From: Savagea sp. | GTDB taxonomy: Bacteria; Bacillota; Bacilli; Bacillales_A; Planococcaceae | Reading direction: 5' to 3' | Assembly: GCA_030152585.1 (NCBI GenBank) | Contig: JASLJC010000057.1 | Span: 1-64,000, forward strand | Length of the DNA: 64,000 bases | In this document: positions 40,036 through 49,655 of the stretch, one piece after another | How the letters are laid out: each line of letters begins with the position of its first letter | How positions within the stretch are numbered: the first letter of the stretch is position 1 | Program-made: the position numbers and the translations under genes | Notes under the pieces: model-generated | Database searches by the model: none | Seen by the model: the letters and a program-made list of their open reading frames with translations, nothing else | Told to the model about the DNA's origin: nothing

Positions 40036-42849
40036 TTAGTAAAGCGCACGATAAAGGAAGACTGAAAAATCACTTCTTGAAATCGGTGATGTCGTATCAA
40101 ACTTTCCGTGTCCGACACCTTGGGTAATGTCATTTGCAGCAAGTGCGTTAATTGCATCATGCGCAAACGATCCTTTCGTATCTGTAAAATACGACTGACC
40201 GTCACCTTTTAAAGAAAAGGCACGTTGTAAAATCGCAGCCATTTCGGCACGCGTCAATTTACCATTCGGGTCAAACATTTTCCCGCCTTCTTTTCCACGG
40301 ATAATCCCTGCTTCTGTCACTGCTGCAACTTCTTTATAAAACGTCATCGTCGGCGCCATGTCCGTAAACTGAGGATCTTTCACGTCGGATACGTCTAATT
40401 GTAAGGCGCGCGCAATTAAAATCGCAGCTTGTTGACGTGTTAAATCTGTATACGGTTTAAAATGACCACTTGGGAAACCACTAATGACGCTACCTTGCAC
40501 GAGTGTTCGAATTTCGCTTTCTGTTCGGAATTGAACGCTCGTATCGTGGAATAATCCTTCATTCGGCACTTTATGTGTCGACACTTTCAACTGATCGAAC
40601 CAAAGCGTTCCAGTCGTTTTCAACGAATCCGTCGGTTGTGTGACGTATATCTGTGTCAACGTCCAAACATCTTTCGTATTCGGTAATGTCGCAACGACGT
40701 AATTCCAACCGTTCCATGTCAATCCTTTATTTTCTGTGAAATTAATCGTCGCAGTTTCACCGGCTTCATTTTGAACCGTTCCACGTACCCATAATTGACT
40801 TTTATCTCCGAACAATCGAAGTGTTACTGTTTTCGCATCTTTTCCTAATGGAAACGGTCGATTCGGTGCAATATATGTCGCAGATGTACCGCTCGTCTGT
40901 CGATGATCATACGTTAAACCGAGTGCTCCTTTTCCATCAAATGATGGATCTTTTTTCGTATATGGAACGAGTGCTCCTTTTCCTCTGACAGAAGAAGTCG
41001 TCCATTGGTTTTGATTGAAATCATCCAATAAACGATCGTTCGTTGCTTCTCCGACTGGATGTGCTTTCGGCTTTTCAGGTTTTGATGGAATTGTCGGTTT
41101 TTCGTTTACCGTTCCATCGGTCACTGTCACTGTATACGTAACATTCGTCGTACCGAGCGTTGCTTTAATCACCGTTTGTCCTTTTTGAATCGCTTCTAAC
41201 GTTCCGTTCGGATGAATACGAACATTTGCATTCGATGCTGTCAGTTGAAGTTGAGCTCGGTCATAAATGACTGGTTTTCCTTTGTCGTCTTGTGCAACGA
41301 CATCGATCGCTACTTTTTCACCCTTTTTTAACGTTTTCGGCATTTGAAGCGTTAACGTTTTCGGACCGTCGACGACAGTTAGTGGTAATGTCGCGACGTT
41401 TTTTCCATTCGCTGTAATTTGAAGTGGCGTGTCGACAAACTGTGATGTATCGAATGTGCCATCTCCGATTGGTTTCCCGTTAAGTTGGACGTCGCTCGAT
41501 TGAAATGGGACCGGGTTACCGTATTCATCAAGCCCGCCACGAATCTCTACTTTTCCTTTTGCTCCTTTAACGTACGTTCCTTCACGCTCTAACGCTACGA
41601 TGACTTCTTGTAATGTCCCTGTCGGTGCAGTCGACAAGGCAAATAATGTTGTAGAAACGGCACGTTCAGTTCCACTAGATGGACGATTCGCTAAAACGAC
41701 AGCTTCCATTCCACGTGGACGTATGGCCATCGTCGTAGAACCTCCTCCATCTAATGATAAAAGATGTTCGATACCTTTATTTTTATAATACGTTGCGACT
41801 TCTTTAAACGTCATCCCTTCGCTTTTCGTTTGACGTCCATCGACAGTTAACAACTGAACCGTTTGACCATCATTTCGGACACCGACGAGTGTTCGAGGTG
41901 CTCGTTGTGTCCAACGCGTTCCTTTATTATCAATATTCGAACGAAACTCACCATTTTCTAATAAATACGGACCCGCTGCTAACATAAATGAAGCCCCGCG
42001 CCATTTCGGATCTACGTCTGTACGGAACGTTAACACGGCTCCTTTTGGAATGTTTTTAAGTAATGTCGCTTGTGTTCCATGACCAGACAAGACGTAACCG
42101 ACCGATGGAATATTAGGTGCATATTTGTCGTTACGCTCACGTTTCCCAATCACTTTTGCACGTACCGTCTGGCCAAATTGCAACGTCGTATCATGTGATG
42201 GTTCTAAACTTTCTAAAATTAACTCTACTCCTAATTCGTTCGTTTCCGTTTGGTCTTTTGCAAAACGAGGTGTGTACAATATGAGATCATTTTCTGTTCG
42301 GTTTTTATCCGTACTCGTCACATCGTAAGTTATACCGTCATATTCCATTTGAAGTGTTAATTCGTAAGGTGCTACGAGTGCTTTTCCATTTTTATCGATT
42401 CCAAATGCAATCGGCTCTGCGACATATCCTTCTCGGTCGGAAGAAACGATTCCTGCGTTTAAAAGTTCATCGTTTTCAGCGATTAAATGCATCGGTAAAT
42501 AATGTTGTTCACTTCCCCAAAAATACGAACCGTTCACAGCACCGACGACACGTTGGCCTACTTTCGTATAACTGTTCGCTTGTAGCGTCGTTGCTTTTAA
42601 ACGGCCGAGCTTATTCGGCATATTTTTATCAAAAGGATAATGTACACGGACTTCCGTATAAGGATCCTTCAAATCAACCGTCAACTCATTCATCACTTGT
42701 GGCTTTCCGTTATACGTCGTCTCCGTCTGTTCGTACGTCACACCGTTTGACAACTTCGTCTGTTCGGCAAATGCCGCTTCACTTCCAAAGGCTACAATCG
42801 TCGTCATCGCGGCTACAGCAACTATTCGCTTTACTACTTGCTTTAACAT
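40036..42849 (-). CDS. Secreted phosphodiester glycosidase with C-terminal SLH domains
   Basis: A 937-aa exported protein. It has a signal peptide (cleavage likely after AFA, residue 28), a phosphodiester glycosidase (NAGPA/DUF2233) domain at about 80-410 with AVNGSYFW, TVDGRQ and LLSLDGGGSTTM, Ig-like/BIG2-type regions to about 595, a carbohydrate-binding-like module at about 610-770, and three SLH repeats to the end (RQQAAILIARAL, TRAEMAAILQRAF, ISRSDFSVFLYRAL). SLH domains bind pyruvylated secondary wall polymer. The enzyme domain may remove sugars linked by phosphodiesters in wall polymers; its substrate is unknown. It lies in a surface gene block. Confidence 0.9.
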   Translation of the reverse strand: MLKQVVKRIVAVAAMTTIVAFGSEAAFAEQTKLSNGVTYEQTETTYNGKPQVMNELTVDLKDPYTEVRVHYPFDKNMPNKLGRLKATTLQANSYTKVGQRVVGAVNGSYFWGSEQHYLPMHLIAENDELLNAGIVSSDREGYVAEPIAFGIDKNGKALVAPYELTLQMEYDGITYDVTSTDKNRTENDLILYTPRFAKDQTETNELGVELILESLEPSHDTTLQFGQTVRAKVIGKRERNDKYAPNIPSVGYVLSGHGTQATLLKNIPKGAVLTFRTDVDPKWRGASFMLAAGPYLLENGEFRSNIDNKGTRWTQRAPRTLVGVRNDGQTVQLLTVDGRQTKSEGMTFKEVATYYKNKGIEHLLSLDGGGSTTMAIRPRGMEAVVLANRPSSGTERAVSTTLFALSTAPTGTLQEVIVALEREGTYVKGAKGKVEIRGGLDEYGNPVPFQSSDVQLNGKPIGDGTFDTSQFVDTPLQITANGKNVATLPLTVVDGPKTLTLQMPKTLKKGEKVAIDVVAQDDKGKPVIYDRAQLQLTASNANVRIHPNGTLEAIQKGQTVIKATLGTTNVTYTVTVTDGTVNEKPTIPSKPEKPKAHPVGEATNDRLLDDFNQNQWTTSSVRGKGALVPYTKKDPSFDGKGALGLTYDHRQTSGTSATYIAPNRPFPLGKDAKTVTLRLFGDKSQLWVRGTVQNEAGETATINFTENKGLTWNGWNYVVATLPNTKDVWTLTQIYVTQPTDSLKTTGTLWFDQLKVSTHKVPNEGLFHDTSVQFRTESEIRTLVQGSVISGFPSGHFKPYTDLTRQQAAILIARALQLDVSDVKDPQFTDMAPTMTFYKEVAAVTEAGIIRGKEGGKMFDPNGKLTRAEMAAILQRAFSLKGDGQSYFTDTKGSFAHDAINALAANDITQGVGHGKFDTTSPISRSDFSVFLYRALY

Positions 42850-42911
42850 ATGTTCGTCGCTCCTTCACTCTTCTTTTTCGCCATTATACCATACACACGA
42901 TCTCCAACACG

Positions 42912-42952
42912 TCAAAAAGAAGGACCGGCATTCGCCGAAGCCCTTCTTTTTA
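42912..42952. terminator. Terminator between O-antigen ligase-like and SLH glycosidase genes
   Basis: AAAAAGAAGG...CCTTCTTTTT stem with an inner CGGC/GCCG pair, about 30 nt after the stop at 42979; T runs on both strands. Confidence 0.85.
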
Positions 42953-42978
42953 TACAAGTGAAAATCGTTCCCACTTTT

Positions 42979-44460
42979 TTATTTCAAATCGATTAATGTT
43001 CGACCTGTTTCTTTTTCTTTTGCACGCGACAATAAAACACCGAGTACGATATAAAAGTACATCGTAAACGTTTTATCTTCCCATATGTTATAAATTAAAC
43101 CGCTCCAATATGTTGCCATTAAGATAGCAAACATCGGTAACGCGATATAAAAGTCGCGGCGATATTTCCAAAACGTCCAAAGCATGCCTAGTAAGAAGAC
43201 CGCAAATAATAATACACCGACGGCTCCTGTCTGTGCAATAATTTGGATGTACTGATTATCTGAATAAATGTTCACATCAATGCCGTATTGTTCATAAATC
43301 GGCGATGAATATGATTTCGATGCTGAATCTCCGAACGTCGCAAAACCACTACCGAGAATCGGATAGTCTAAAAAGACTTCAAATCCTTTATCGACAATAA
43401 ATAGACGTCCTGTCGTTCGACTTTTTTCTAACGTGCCTTCATCGAATGTTTCTTTTATCCGTGCTTTTTCAACTTCTGCTATACTTTCGCCGAAGTCTTC
43501 TGGTGTTCCTGTTCGTTCGAAATCACCAATCGTCGTATTTTCACTAATCCATTGCGCACTGTACGTCACTGGTGTTACAACGAAAACGAAACCGAGCGCA
43601 ATATACATTAAGGAATGAACGATAAATTTGAAGCGACGTGTAATGAGGAAGTACGTCACAATTCCGACGACATACGCAATCCACGTCCCACGGCTAAACG
43701 TTAAAATCCACACACCTGAAAGGGCAATTAAAAAGATCGATAACGTATATTTCCACATACGTTGTTTCGCAAAATATTCACGTAAAACGTAACCCGCCAT
43801 TCCAGCGAATGACAAGTATACTGCGAGTACGTTCGGGTTATTTAACAATCCGTAAATACGGCTCGCATTGTTCGGTGAAAGTTGACGATTGATCCATCGT
43901 TCGGGCATCCATGCCGAACGCATCGACAGTTTTTCAACGAGCCCTTGAACAATAATCAGTAAAGCGACAACGACTGTTACGGCTAAGAAGCGGAAAATAT
44001 CTTCTTTCGTAATATGTAGACGCTTCACAATGTATAAAAGTAAAAAGGTAATGACGAATGCGCGTAATTGGAAAATAATCGCTCCGATTGAAACGCCTGT
44101 CATGAAGCCGGAAATAGAACCGACGAGTAAAAAGGCGATAAAGGCCCATTCGAATGGTTCAAAGCGGAAAAGTGATTTGAGGTCGCGACGTGATGCCCAT
44201 ACGATACGAAGTAAAACGACGACGATTACTAAATCACCGACGAGCTTTAAACTCGGGTTCACTTCCACTAAAAATGAACGCATCGGGTAATAAAAGAGTA
44301 AAAAGAAAATCGTATCTTTCGGACGAAGCCATGCAATAATAGCAATAATTACTGTTACGGCATATGCAACGTATGTCGAAGGAACGAGTAGCGCGAAAAC
44401 GACGAGTGCAACTGCAACGAGTGTCCCCATCATCTCCTTCAAGTGAGGTGTGATATTCAT
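42979..44460 (-). CDS. O-antigen ligase/polymerase-like membrane protein
   Basis: A 493-aa polytopic protein with about 11-12 membrane segments and a large extracytoplasmic loop (about residues 300-400), the layout of the Wzy_C/O-antigen ligase family. The loop has the family-type stretch PILGSGFATFGD. In Gram-positive bacteria such proteins polymerise or attach surface polysaccharide. Its place between SLH proteins and close to an LCP ligase suggests a role in secondary wall polymer. Start ATG 44458-44460 has AAAGGG upstream, and an extended -10 (TGT-TATACT, 44500-44505) is about 40 nt before it. Confidence 0.85.
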   Translation of the reverse strand: MNITPHLKEMMGTLVAVALVVFALLVPSTYVAYAVTVIIAIIAWLRPKDTIFFLLFYYPMRSFLVEVNPSLKLVGDLVIVVVLLRIVWASRRDLKSLFRFEPFEWAFIAFLLVGSISGFMTGVSIGAIIFQLRAFVITFLLLYIVKRLHITKEDIFRFLAVTVVVALLIIVQGLVEKLSMRSAWMPERWINRQLSPNNASRIYGLLNNPNVLAVYLSFAGMAGYVLREYFAKQRMWKYTLSIFLIALSGVWILTFSRGTWIAYVVGIVTYFLITRRFKFIVHSLMYIALGFVFVVTPVTYSAQWISENTTIGDFERTGTPEDFGESIAEVEKARIKETFDEGTLEKSRTTGRLFIVDKGFEVFLDYPILGSGFATFGDSASKSYSSPIYEQYGIDVNIYSDNQYIQIIAQTGAVGVLLFAVFLLGMLWTFWKYRRDFYIALPMFAILMATYWSGLIYNIWEDKTFTMYFYIVLGVLLSRAKEKETGRTLIDLK

Positions 44461-44499
44461 ACGTGTAACCCTTTCTTCTAGTTATTCATACAGTTTCAA

Positions 44500-44508
44500 A
44501 GTATAACA
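44500..44508 (-). promoter_or_regulatory. Extended -10 promoter for the O-antigen ligase-like gene
   Basis: Minus strand TGT followed by TATACT (44500-44505). It lies after the terminator at 44585-44630, so this gene likely has its own promoter. Confidence 0.5.
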
Positions 44509-44584
44509 TAACTTTTTATCAAAAAACAGACAGAATGAAAGGCGTTGCCCCCTGACTTTGACGGACAAACGTCTTCTCTACGCT

Positions 44585-44630
44585 ACGAAAAAAGAACGTC
44601 GCGAGCATGACTCGAAACGTTCTTTTTTTC
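44585..44630. terminator. Terminator after SLH-DUF4855 gene
   Basis: AAAAAAGAACGT...ACGTTCTTTTTTT stem with an inner GAG/CTC pair, T runs on both strands, directly after the stop at 44631. Confidence 0.88.
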
Positions 44631-46487
44631 TTACTGTTGAACTGGATCAAACATCGTCGTCACGAACGACTCATACCATCCTTCGTATGCTGGATGCGGA
44701 TCAGTTGCCATATACCATAACATGTCAGTCGCTTGATATAACATAAAGCCTCGTTCTTTCACGTGGTAACGTTCTGCCATTTTTAAATAAAGGTCAAATG
44801 TGCTGCGTGCTTGCTCGACCATCGGATAATTAATACCGTATGAATCAATTTCAAATACGATACCCGCTCCGTGAACTTGCGCTCCTAAATAAGCACGGTG
44901 AAGTCGATCTTCTTTATTTTGTGTCGCGATACGGAATGCATTTGGCTGTAAATACGCCATATCGAACCCGTAACGTTCCCATTTATGGAAATTTGTCGAC
45001 GTTGCATGTGGCGAGTAGACGAATGACAACCCTTTTTGCTTCAGTTGTCCGTTAATACTCGACGTGAGCACTTCATCGTCTTTCGTTCGCACCGTCTCAC
45101 TTAACCAATAATATCCTTTTAACTGTAAGTTTGAAAAATCTTTTTGTTTCATTTGATGTTCAGTTTCTTTTAAATAGTATTGCACTAAATCGAAACGATT
45201 GTACACACTCGGTGTTACTTCACGACCGTCTAATTTTTCAATCATACCGTCGCGTTTTGGATACGGTATCGTTAAATACACATCTACTTTTCGATTATTT
45301 TTTTTCGCAGATTCGTTTAACTTATGCAAAATACCGTCGCGTTCATCAAATGTACGCTCGATATATCGTTTCCAATCCGCATAATTCGCCTCATTAGACG
45401 GTCCATCAATAAACATATTTCCTTCTTCATTGTAACGCATACCTTTAATAATAAATGTATCGAACAATGAATACGTTTGATTGTTGATCGTTGCTTTCAT
45501 ATATGGATCGAACGATTGAGGAATACGTTCATTGAAACCGTTGTAAAGTAAAACAGCTTTTTCAATCTCTGTTTTATTTTGGCTACCGATTTCATCGCTA
45601 AACGGTTTGAACGGGTTGCTTACCGGATGAATCGTATCGGCTTCATACCAAGACGTATACCGAAGCGCTTCATCGAGTGAATGGAATTGTTTCGATTCTA
45701 CTCCTTGTTGACGCACTTCGTATTGACGAGGTTCCGCATAATAACGACTGACGAATGCACTAAATTGTGCACGCGTTACGACTTCATCTAAACGATACGT
45801 TCCGTCATTATATCCTGTCGTAATACCAGACATGGCGATTGCATCGACATACGGATAATATTCGTGATCACGCGGTACGTCAGTAAATGTCGAATCACGT
45901 TTACCTTCTAACTGAAACACAGTTGCCAACAATTTTGACATTTCATCACGTGTTAACGAATCATACGGATGGAAGTAACCGTCTTTTACCGTTAACCACT
46001 CTTGTTCAATCGCTTGAATGATTGCTTGAAACCCTGGTGACGACGGTTTAATATCATACAATGCGGTGCCATCAGCTAATACATACGTCGGCTCAGGTTG
46101 TGGTTCAGGTTCTTCTTCTACTGGCTGCTCAACTTGTTCATGATCGGAAGGAACTTCTTTTTCTCCTTCAACGTCCTCTGGTAAAGGTAGTGGTTCTAAA
46201 TGATCAACAGGCTGTGTCGCATCGGTTGATTGAACACTCGTCGCTGTTGCTTTTTCGAGCGTTCGGGCCATAATGACTGCTGCGTCTTTTCGTTGTAAAG
46301 GAATCCCAGGTTTAAATGTTCCATCAACAAAACCTTGAATAATTTGATGTTTCGCAATAAACTGGATATCTTCATATGCCCAGTAATGATGCGTCACATC
46401 TTTAAAAGTAGCTGCCTTCGCTGGTGGTGCGATCAACAATGTGATAGCTAGCAAAAAAGAAGCTGTTACGTATAAAAGTTTTCTCAT
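44631..46487 (-). CDS. SLH-domain protein with DUF4855
   Basis: A 618-aa exported protein: signal peptide (about 1-25, APPAKA), a first SLH repeat (about 26-80), a Pro/Glu-rich acidic linker (about 100-135), two further SLH repeats (about 140-270) and a C-terminal DUF4855 domain (about 280-618). DUF4855 is found on surface proteins of spore formers and has no established function. SLH domains are N-terminal here, the reverse of the glycosidase at 40036. The start ATG 46485-46487 has GGAGG upstream, and its promoter overlaps that of the divergent LCP gene. Confidence 0.88.
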   Translation of the reverse strand: MRKLLYVTASFLLAITLLIAPPAKAATFKDVTHHYWAYEDIQFIAKHQIIQGFVDGTFKPGIPLQRKDAAVIMARTLEKATATSVQSTDATQPVDHLEPLPLPEDVEGEKEVPSDHEQVEQPVEEEPEPQPEPTYVLADGTALYDIKPSSPGFQAIIQAIEQEWLTVKDGYFHPYDSLTRDEMSKLLATVFQLEGKRDSTFTDVPRDHEYYPYVDAIAMSGITTGYNDGTYRLDEVVTRAQFSAFVSRYYAEPRQYEVRQQGVESKQFHSLDEALRYTSWYEADTIHPVSNPFKPFSDEIGSQNKTEIEKAVLLYNGFNERIPQSFDPYMKATINNQTYSLFDTFIIKGMRYNEEGNMFIDGPSNEANYADWKRYIERTFDERDGILHKLNESAKKNNRKVDVYLTIPYPKRDGMIEKLDGREVTPSVYNRFDLVQYYLKETEHQMKQKDFSNLQLKGYYWLSETVRTKDDEVLTSSINGQLKQKGLSFVYSPHATSTNFHKWERYGFDMAYLQPNAFRIATQNKEDRLHRAYLGAQVHGAGIVFEIDSYGINYPMVEQARSTFDLYLKMAERYHVKERGFMLYQATDMLWYMATDPHPAYEGWYESFVTTMFDPVQQ

Positions 46488-46506
46488 TGTTCTTCCTCCA
46501 TCTTGT

Positions 46507-46556
46507 AATATATCTATTGTCTACATTTTGACAAACTTTGTAAAGCGTTTTAATGC
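46507..46556. promoter_or_regulatory. Divergent promoters with overlapping -35 hexamers
   Basis: Plus: TTGACA (46528-46533), 17 nt, TAATGC (46551-46556), for the LCP gene. Minus: TTGTCA (46529-46534), 16 nt, TATATT (46507-46512), for the DUF4855 gene. The two -35 boxes share five base pairs, so polymerase can occupy only one promoter at a time. Confidence 0.65.
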
Positions 46557-46576
46557 GCAAAGAAAGGAAATGACGT

Positions 46577-47497
46577 ATGAAACATACAAAAAAACGTTCT
46601 GTTTGGAAATGGTTCGCCATCATTTTATTATTACTCGTCGTCGCAACGAGTGCGGTCGTCGGTCTCGTATATTACGAAAGCCAAAAGCTCGCTCGCGGTA
46701 TTCACGACCCGCTCGACATGGAATCTAACGTCAACTTGAAAAATCAAGAACCGATGGCCATGCTGCTACTCGGAGTCGATGAACGCCCAGATGATGCCGG
46801 TCGAAGCGATACGATGATTGTCGCTGTTGCGAATCCACAAAATGAGCGACTCACGTTACTCAGTTTACCACGGGACTTGTACGTAACAATTCCCGGTTAC
46901 GACCGAAAAGATAAATTAAATCACGCCTATGCAAAAGGCGGTATCCCACTCACTGTTGAAACAGTCGAAAACGTACTCGACATTCCGATCGATTACGCCG
47001 TTCAAGTAAATATGGAAGCATTTCGTGACGTCGTCGATGCAGTCGGTGGAGTCGATGTCATCAGTCCTTTAAACTTCGACTTAGAAGGCTATCATTTCGA
47101 TAAAGGCCCTCTCCACTTAACAGGTGAAGAAGCGTTGAAATATGTACGTATGCGGAAAGAAGATCCTCGTGGAGACTTTGGTCGTCAAGAACGACAACGT
47201 CAAGTACTCACTGCGATTTTACAAAAAGGCGCATCCGTCCAAGGTGCACTCCGTTACCGTTCGATTTTCGATGCGATTGAAGACAATGTCAAAACGAATT
47301 TAACGTTTGATGATTTGTTATCACTTCAAAAACATTATAATGGCATTACAAAAGACGTCCAACAACTGTCATTTGAAGAAGAAGGCGGACAACGAATGAA
47401 CGGCATTTGGTACTATGTCGCCGACGATGAAGAATTAACGTCGATTCAAAATACGTTAAAAGACGAATTGCATCTTTCTAAAAGAGTCGCACGTTAA
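46577..47497 (+). CDS. LytR-CpsA-Psr (LCP) family glycopolymer transferase
   Basis: A 306-aa membrane-anchored LCP protein: short cytoplasmic start, one membrane helix (about 12-33), then the extracytoplasmic LCP domain. Family residues are present in LLGVDERPDDAGRSDTM, LLSLPRDLYV and the Arg-rich YVRMRKEDPRGDFGRQERQR. LCP enzymes move wall teichoic acid or other polymers from the lipid carrier to peptidoglycan. Its divergent partner is an SLH protein, so attachment of the polymer bound by SLH domains is a plausible job. AAAGGA precedes the ATG. Confidence 0.93.
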   Translation: MKHTKKRSVWKWFAIILLLLVVATSAVVGLVYYESQKLARGIHDPLDMESNVNLKNQEPMAMLLLGVDERPDDAGRSDTMIVAVANPQNERLTLLSLPRDLYVTIPGYDRKDKLNHAYAKGGIPLTVETVENVLDIPIDYAVQVNMEAFRDVVDAVGGVDVISPLNFDLEGYHFDKGPLHLTGEEALKYVRMRKEDPRGDFGRQERQRQVLTAILQKGASVQGALRYRSIFDAIEDNVKTNLTFDDLLSLQKHYNGITKDVQQLSFEEEGGQRMNGIWYYVADDEELTSIQNTLKDELHLSKRVAR

Positions 47498-47543
47498 TAC
47501 GATTTAACTGTAAAAAACAGATAAATATTAGGAAACAATTCCA

Positions 47544-47590
47544 CAAAAAAAGCAGGTGAACGTTATAATAGACGTTCGCCTGCTTTTTAA
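47544..47590. terminator. Bidirectional terminator between LCP and glutamate symporter genes
   Basis: A 13-bp stem with one mismatch (47551-47563 with 47572-47584) with A run before and T run after. It serves both convergent genes. Confidence 0.9.
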
Positions 47591-47596
47591 GTTCGT

Positions 47597-48964
47597 TTAT
47601 ACGTGTTCGTGTTTTTTGTAAAGTCCTAGTATACGCGCTAAAACGATTAATGCGACGACAACTGCAAGACAACTTAATCCGACAACGAGCGCACCATACT
47701 GTACCATGAGCATCGGAAGTGCAATCGTTAACAATCCTCCACCGAGGACCGGAACGTAAAATGGAGAACGTAAAGCATAACCGCGCGCTGCATTCGTCTC
47801 CATATCAGGGTCAGCCGTACGCATGAGCATTAAGCCGACCGCTGCGACACCTGTATATGAACCGAAGTGGACGATTGCTTGTTCAAACCAATCTTCGTCG
47901 AAAAAACGAGGACCGAGATATAAGAAATACCAAATCATCATCAGTAACGAAACCGACATTAAAATGAGTAACGGCCACGCATATTCAATAACTGTCGAAA
48001 CTTTTACGCTCGCTACCGCACCGACAATTAAAAAGTCTAACGCAATCCCTTGCATACGACCGAATGTTGCCATGTCGATCATTTTGAAAAATTTCGTATT
48101 GACGATTAACATATTAATGATTAACCCGCCGAGCATCGCCATCGGAAATAGCGGGATGCCGTGAATAAACTGATCGACAAATTGCTGTAAAACCCAACCG
48201 ATAGCAATTGCTCCTCCGAGAATACCAGCATGAAAAGCAAATCCTTCTACGATATCAGGATTAAACGTTCCGACCGAACTTGCTTCACGTTTTTCATACG
48301 GAATAACGTCTGGATTCGCATCTTCTTGAATTTCAGACGGATCTTGCAAAATCGTCGTTTTTCCTTTTCGAACACCGTAATTAATTAAAATAATACCGGT
48401 CACAATACCGAAAACGATACCGATTGTCGCACTCGTTACCGCAAGTGACCCACCATCTTCCCAACCTAAATTGTTGTACACTTCCATCATACCGGCAGCC
48501 GTTCCGTGTCCTCCTGCCCAACCGATTTCTACGATAGAGCCGAATAAATCATTCACTTTAAAAAGTGGAACGAGGACGAGTACCGTTAATATAACAGGAA
48601 TCGACCATTGGAGTAAACTGCCGACATAACTGTAAATCGTATGACGCGCTGCAATAACAGCAGACTCTTTTCGATCTTCCCGTTGAAACGTTAATCCGAT
48701 CAACATCGGCGCGAAAACGATCGTAATGAGTAATCCCGATAAATTTCCCCATGTGGAGACCATTTCTTCCGAAAAAAGTTTGACACCGTACGGTCCGAGC
48801 GCTAAACCGAGAAATCCTGCAATTAAAGATGCCGGAATAAAATACCGTTTAAAAATTTTAAATTTTAGTCGGATGATAACACCGACGACGAGCAAAATGC
48901 CCATAATAGCCACGTACAATAATAACGTATGTAATGTATCCGATGATACGAGTTCTACTGGCAT
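47597..48964 (-). CDS. gltS: Sodium/glutamate symporter (GltS-type)
   Basis: A 455-aa membrane protein with about 12 hydrophobic segments, assigned to the sodium/glutamate symporter family by the pattern PASLIAGFLGLALGP and WAGGHGTAAGM with a matching second-half repeat (GSYTGVAAVGLMLMRTADP). Substrate specificity within the family is not certain. Start ATG 48962-48964 has GAGGAGG upstream. It appears to be a single-gene unit between two terminators. Confidence 0.83.
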   Translation of the reverse strand: MPVELVSSDTLHTLLLYVAIMGILLVVGVIIRLKFKIFKRYFIPASLIAGFLGLALGPYGVKLFSEEMVSTWGNLSGLLITIVFAPMLIGLTFQREDRKESAVIAARHTIYSYVGSLLQWSIPVILTVLVLVPLFKVNDLFGSIVEIGWAGGHGTAAGMMEVYNNLGWEDGGSLAVTSATIGIVFGIVTGIILINYGVRKGKTTILQDPSEIQEDANPDVIPYEKREASSVGTFNPDIVEGFAFHAGILGGAIAIGWVLQQFVDQFIHGIPLFPMAMLGGLIINMLIVNTKFFKMIDMATFGRMQGIALDFLIVGAVASVKVSTVIEYAWPLLILMSVSLLMMIWYFLYLGPRFFDEDWFEQAIVHFGSYTGVAAVGLMLMRTADPDMETNAARGYALRSPFYVPVLGGGLLTIALPMLMVQYGALVVGLSCLAVVVALIVLARILGLYKKHEHV

Positions 48965-49025
48965 ATTCCATCCTCCTCTTTCTTCTTCTCTACCCGAAAG
49001 AAAAGGATTTTATTCTTTTTTTACT

Positions 49026-49068
49026 AAAAAACTGTAAACAGGTCATAAGAGACCTATTTACAGCTTTT
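49026..49068 (-). terminator. Terminator after deoxyribonucleotidase gene
   Basis: A 13-bp stem (49032-49044 with 49051-49063, one mismatch) followed on minus by TTTTTTAG, at the stop of the gene at 49069. Confidence 0.85.
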
Positions 49069-49605
49069 TCATTCGTTTCTTTTTTTCATAAAATACGCTT
49101 CGGCTTCTTCCCAATCGTTCACACGTTCAGGGTAATCGATTCCTTCGTTACGTGCAGCCGTAAACATTACCGCTCCATCACCGAATCGTTGCAATTGTTT
49201 CGGCGAATCATCGATTAAGTAATCGGCACGAATCGTACTTTTATCTCCGCAAAATGTAAACAGTTCAAAATTTAAAAACGGGAAATGCATTTGTAACCAA
49301 TCGTATTTCGCTTGGAATGACTCCGGAATATACATCGCCGCTGTTGCAATCATAATTTCGTAATGCTCATTTAATTGTTGCAACGCTTTTTGGCTCCCGG
49401 GTATAACAGGTAATGCTCTAAAAAATGCATCACTATGCACGATTTCTCGCATCAATTCTTCATGTTCTGGAAACAACTCAAAAACAAAGCGTCCCGTTGC
49501 ATCCTCTTTCGTATACGTCGTGCCCACTTTTTCGTTCATTAACGTTAACAAATGACCTGAAAAGTCCGCTAACACTTCGTCCATATCTACTGCAATTCGT
49601 TTCAT
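49069..49605 (-). CDS. 5'(3')-deoxyribonucleotidase-like HAD phosphatase
   Basis: A 178-aa cytoplasmic HAD-superfamily enzyme of the 5' nucleotidase, deoxy (Pyr) cytosolic type C family. The nucleophile motif DMDEVLADF is at residues 7-15, motif II is IATAA and the acidic motif is YLIDDSPKQL. It should dephosphorylate nucleoside or deoxynucleoside monophosphates. AGGAGG precedes the ATG; no obvious partner. Confidence 0.85.
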   Translation of the reverse strand: MKRIAVDMDEVLADFSGHLLTLMNEKVGTTYTKEDATGRFVFELFPEHEELMREIVHSDAFFRALPVIPGSQKALQQLNEHYEIMIATAAMYIPESFQAKYDWLQMHFPFLNFELFTFCGDKSTIRADYLIDDSPKQLQRFGDGAVMFTAARNEGIDYPERVNDWEEAEAYFMKKRNE

Positions 49606-49655
49606 ACGCTCTCCTCCTCGCTTTCATTATGCCTTGTCGAGAAGAAAAGAACAAC

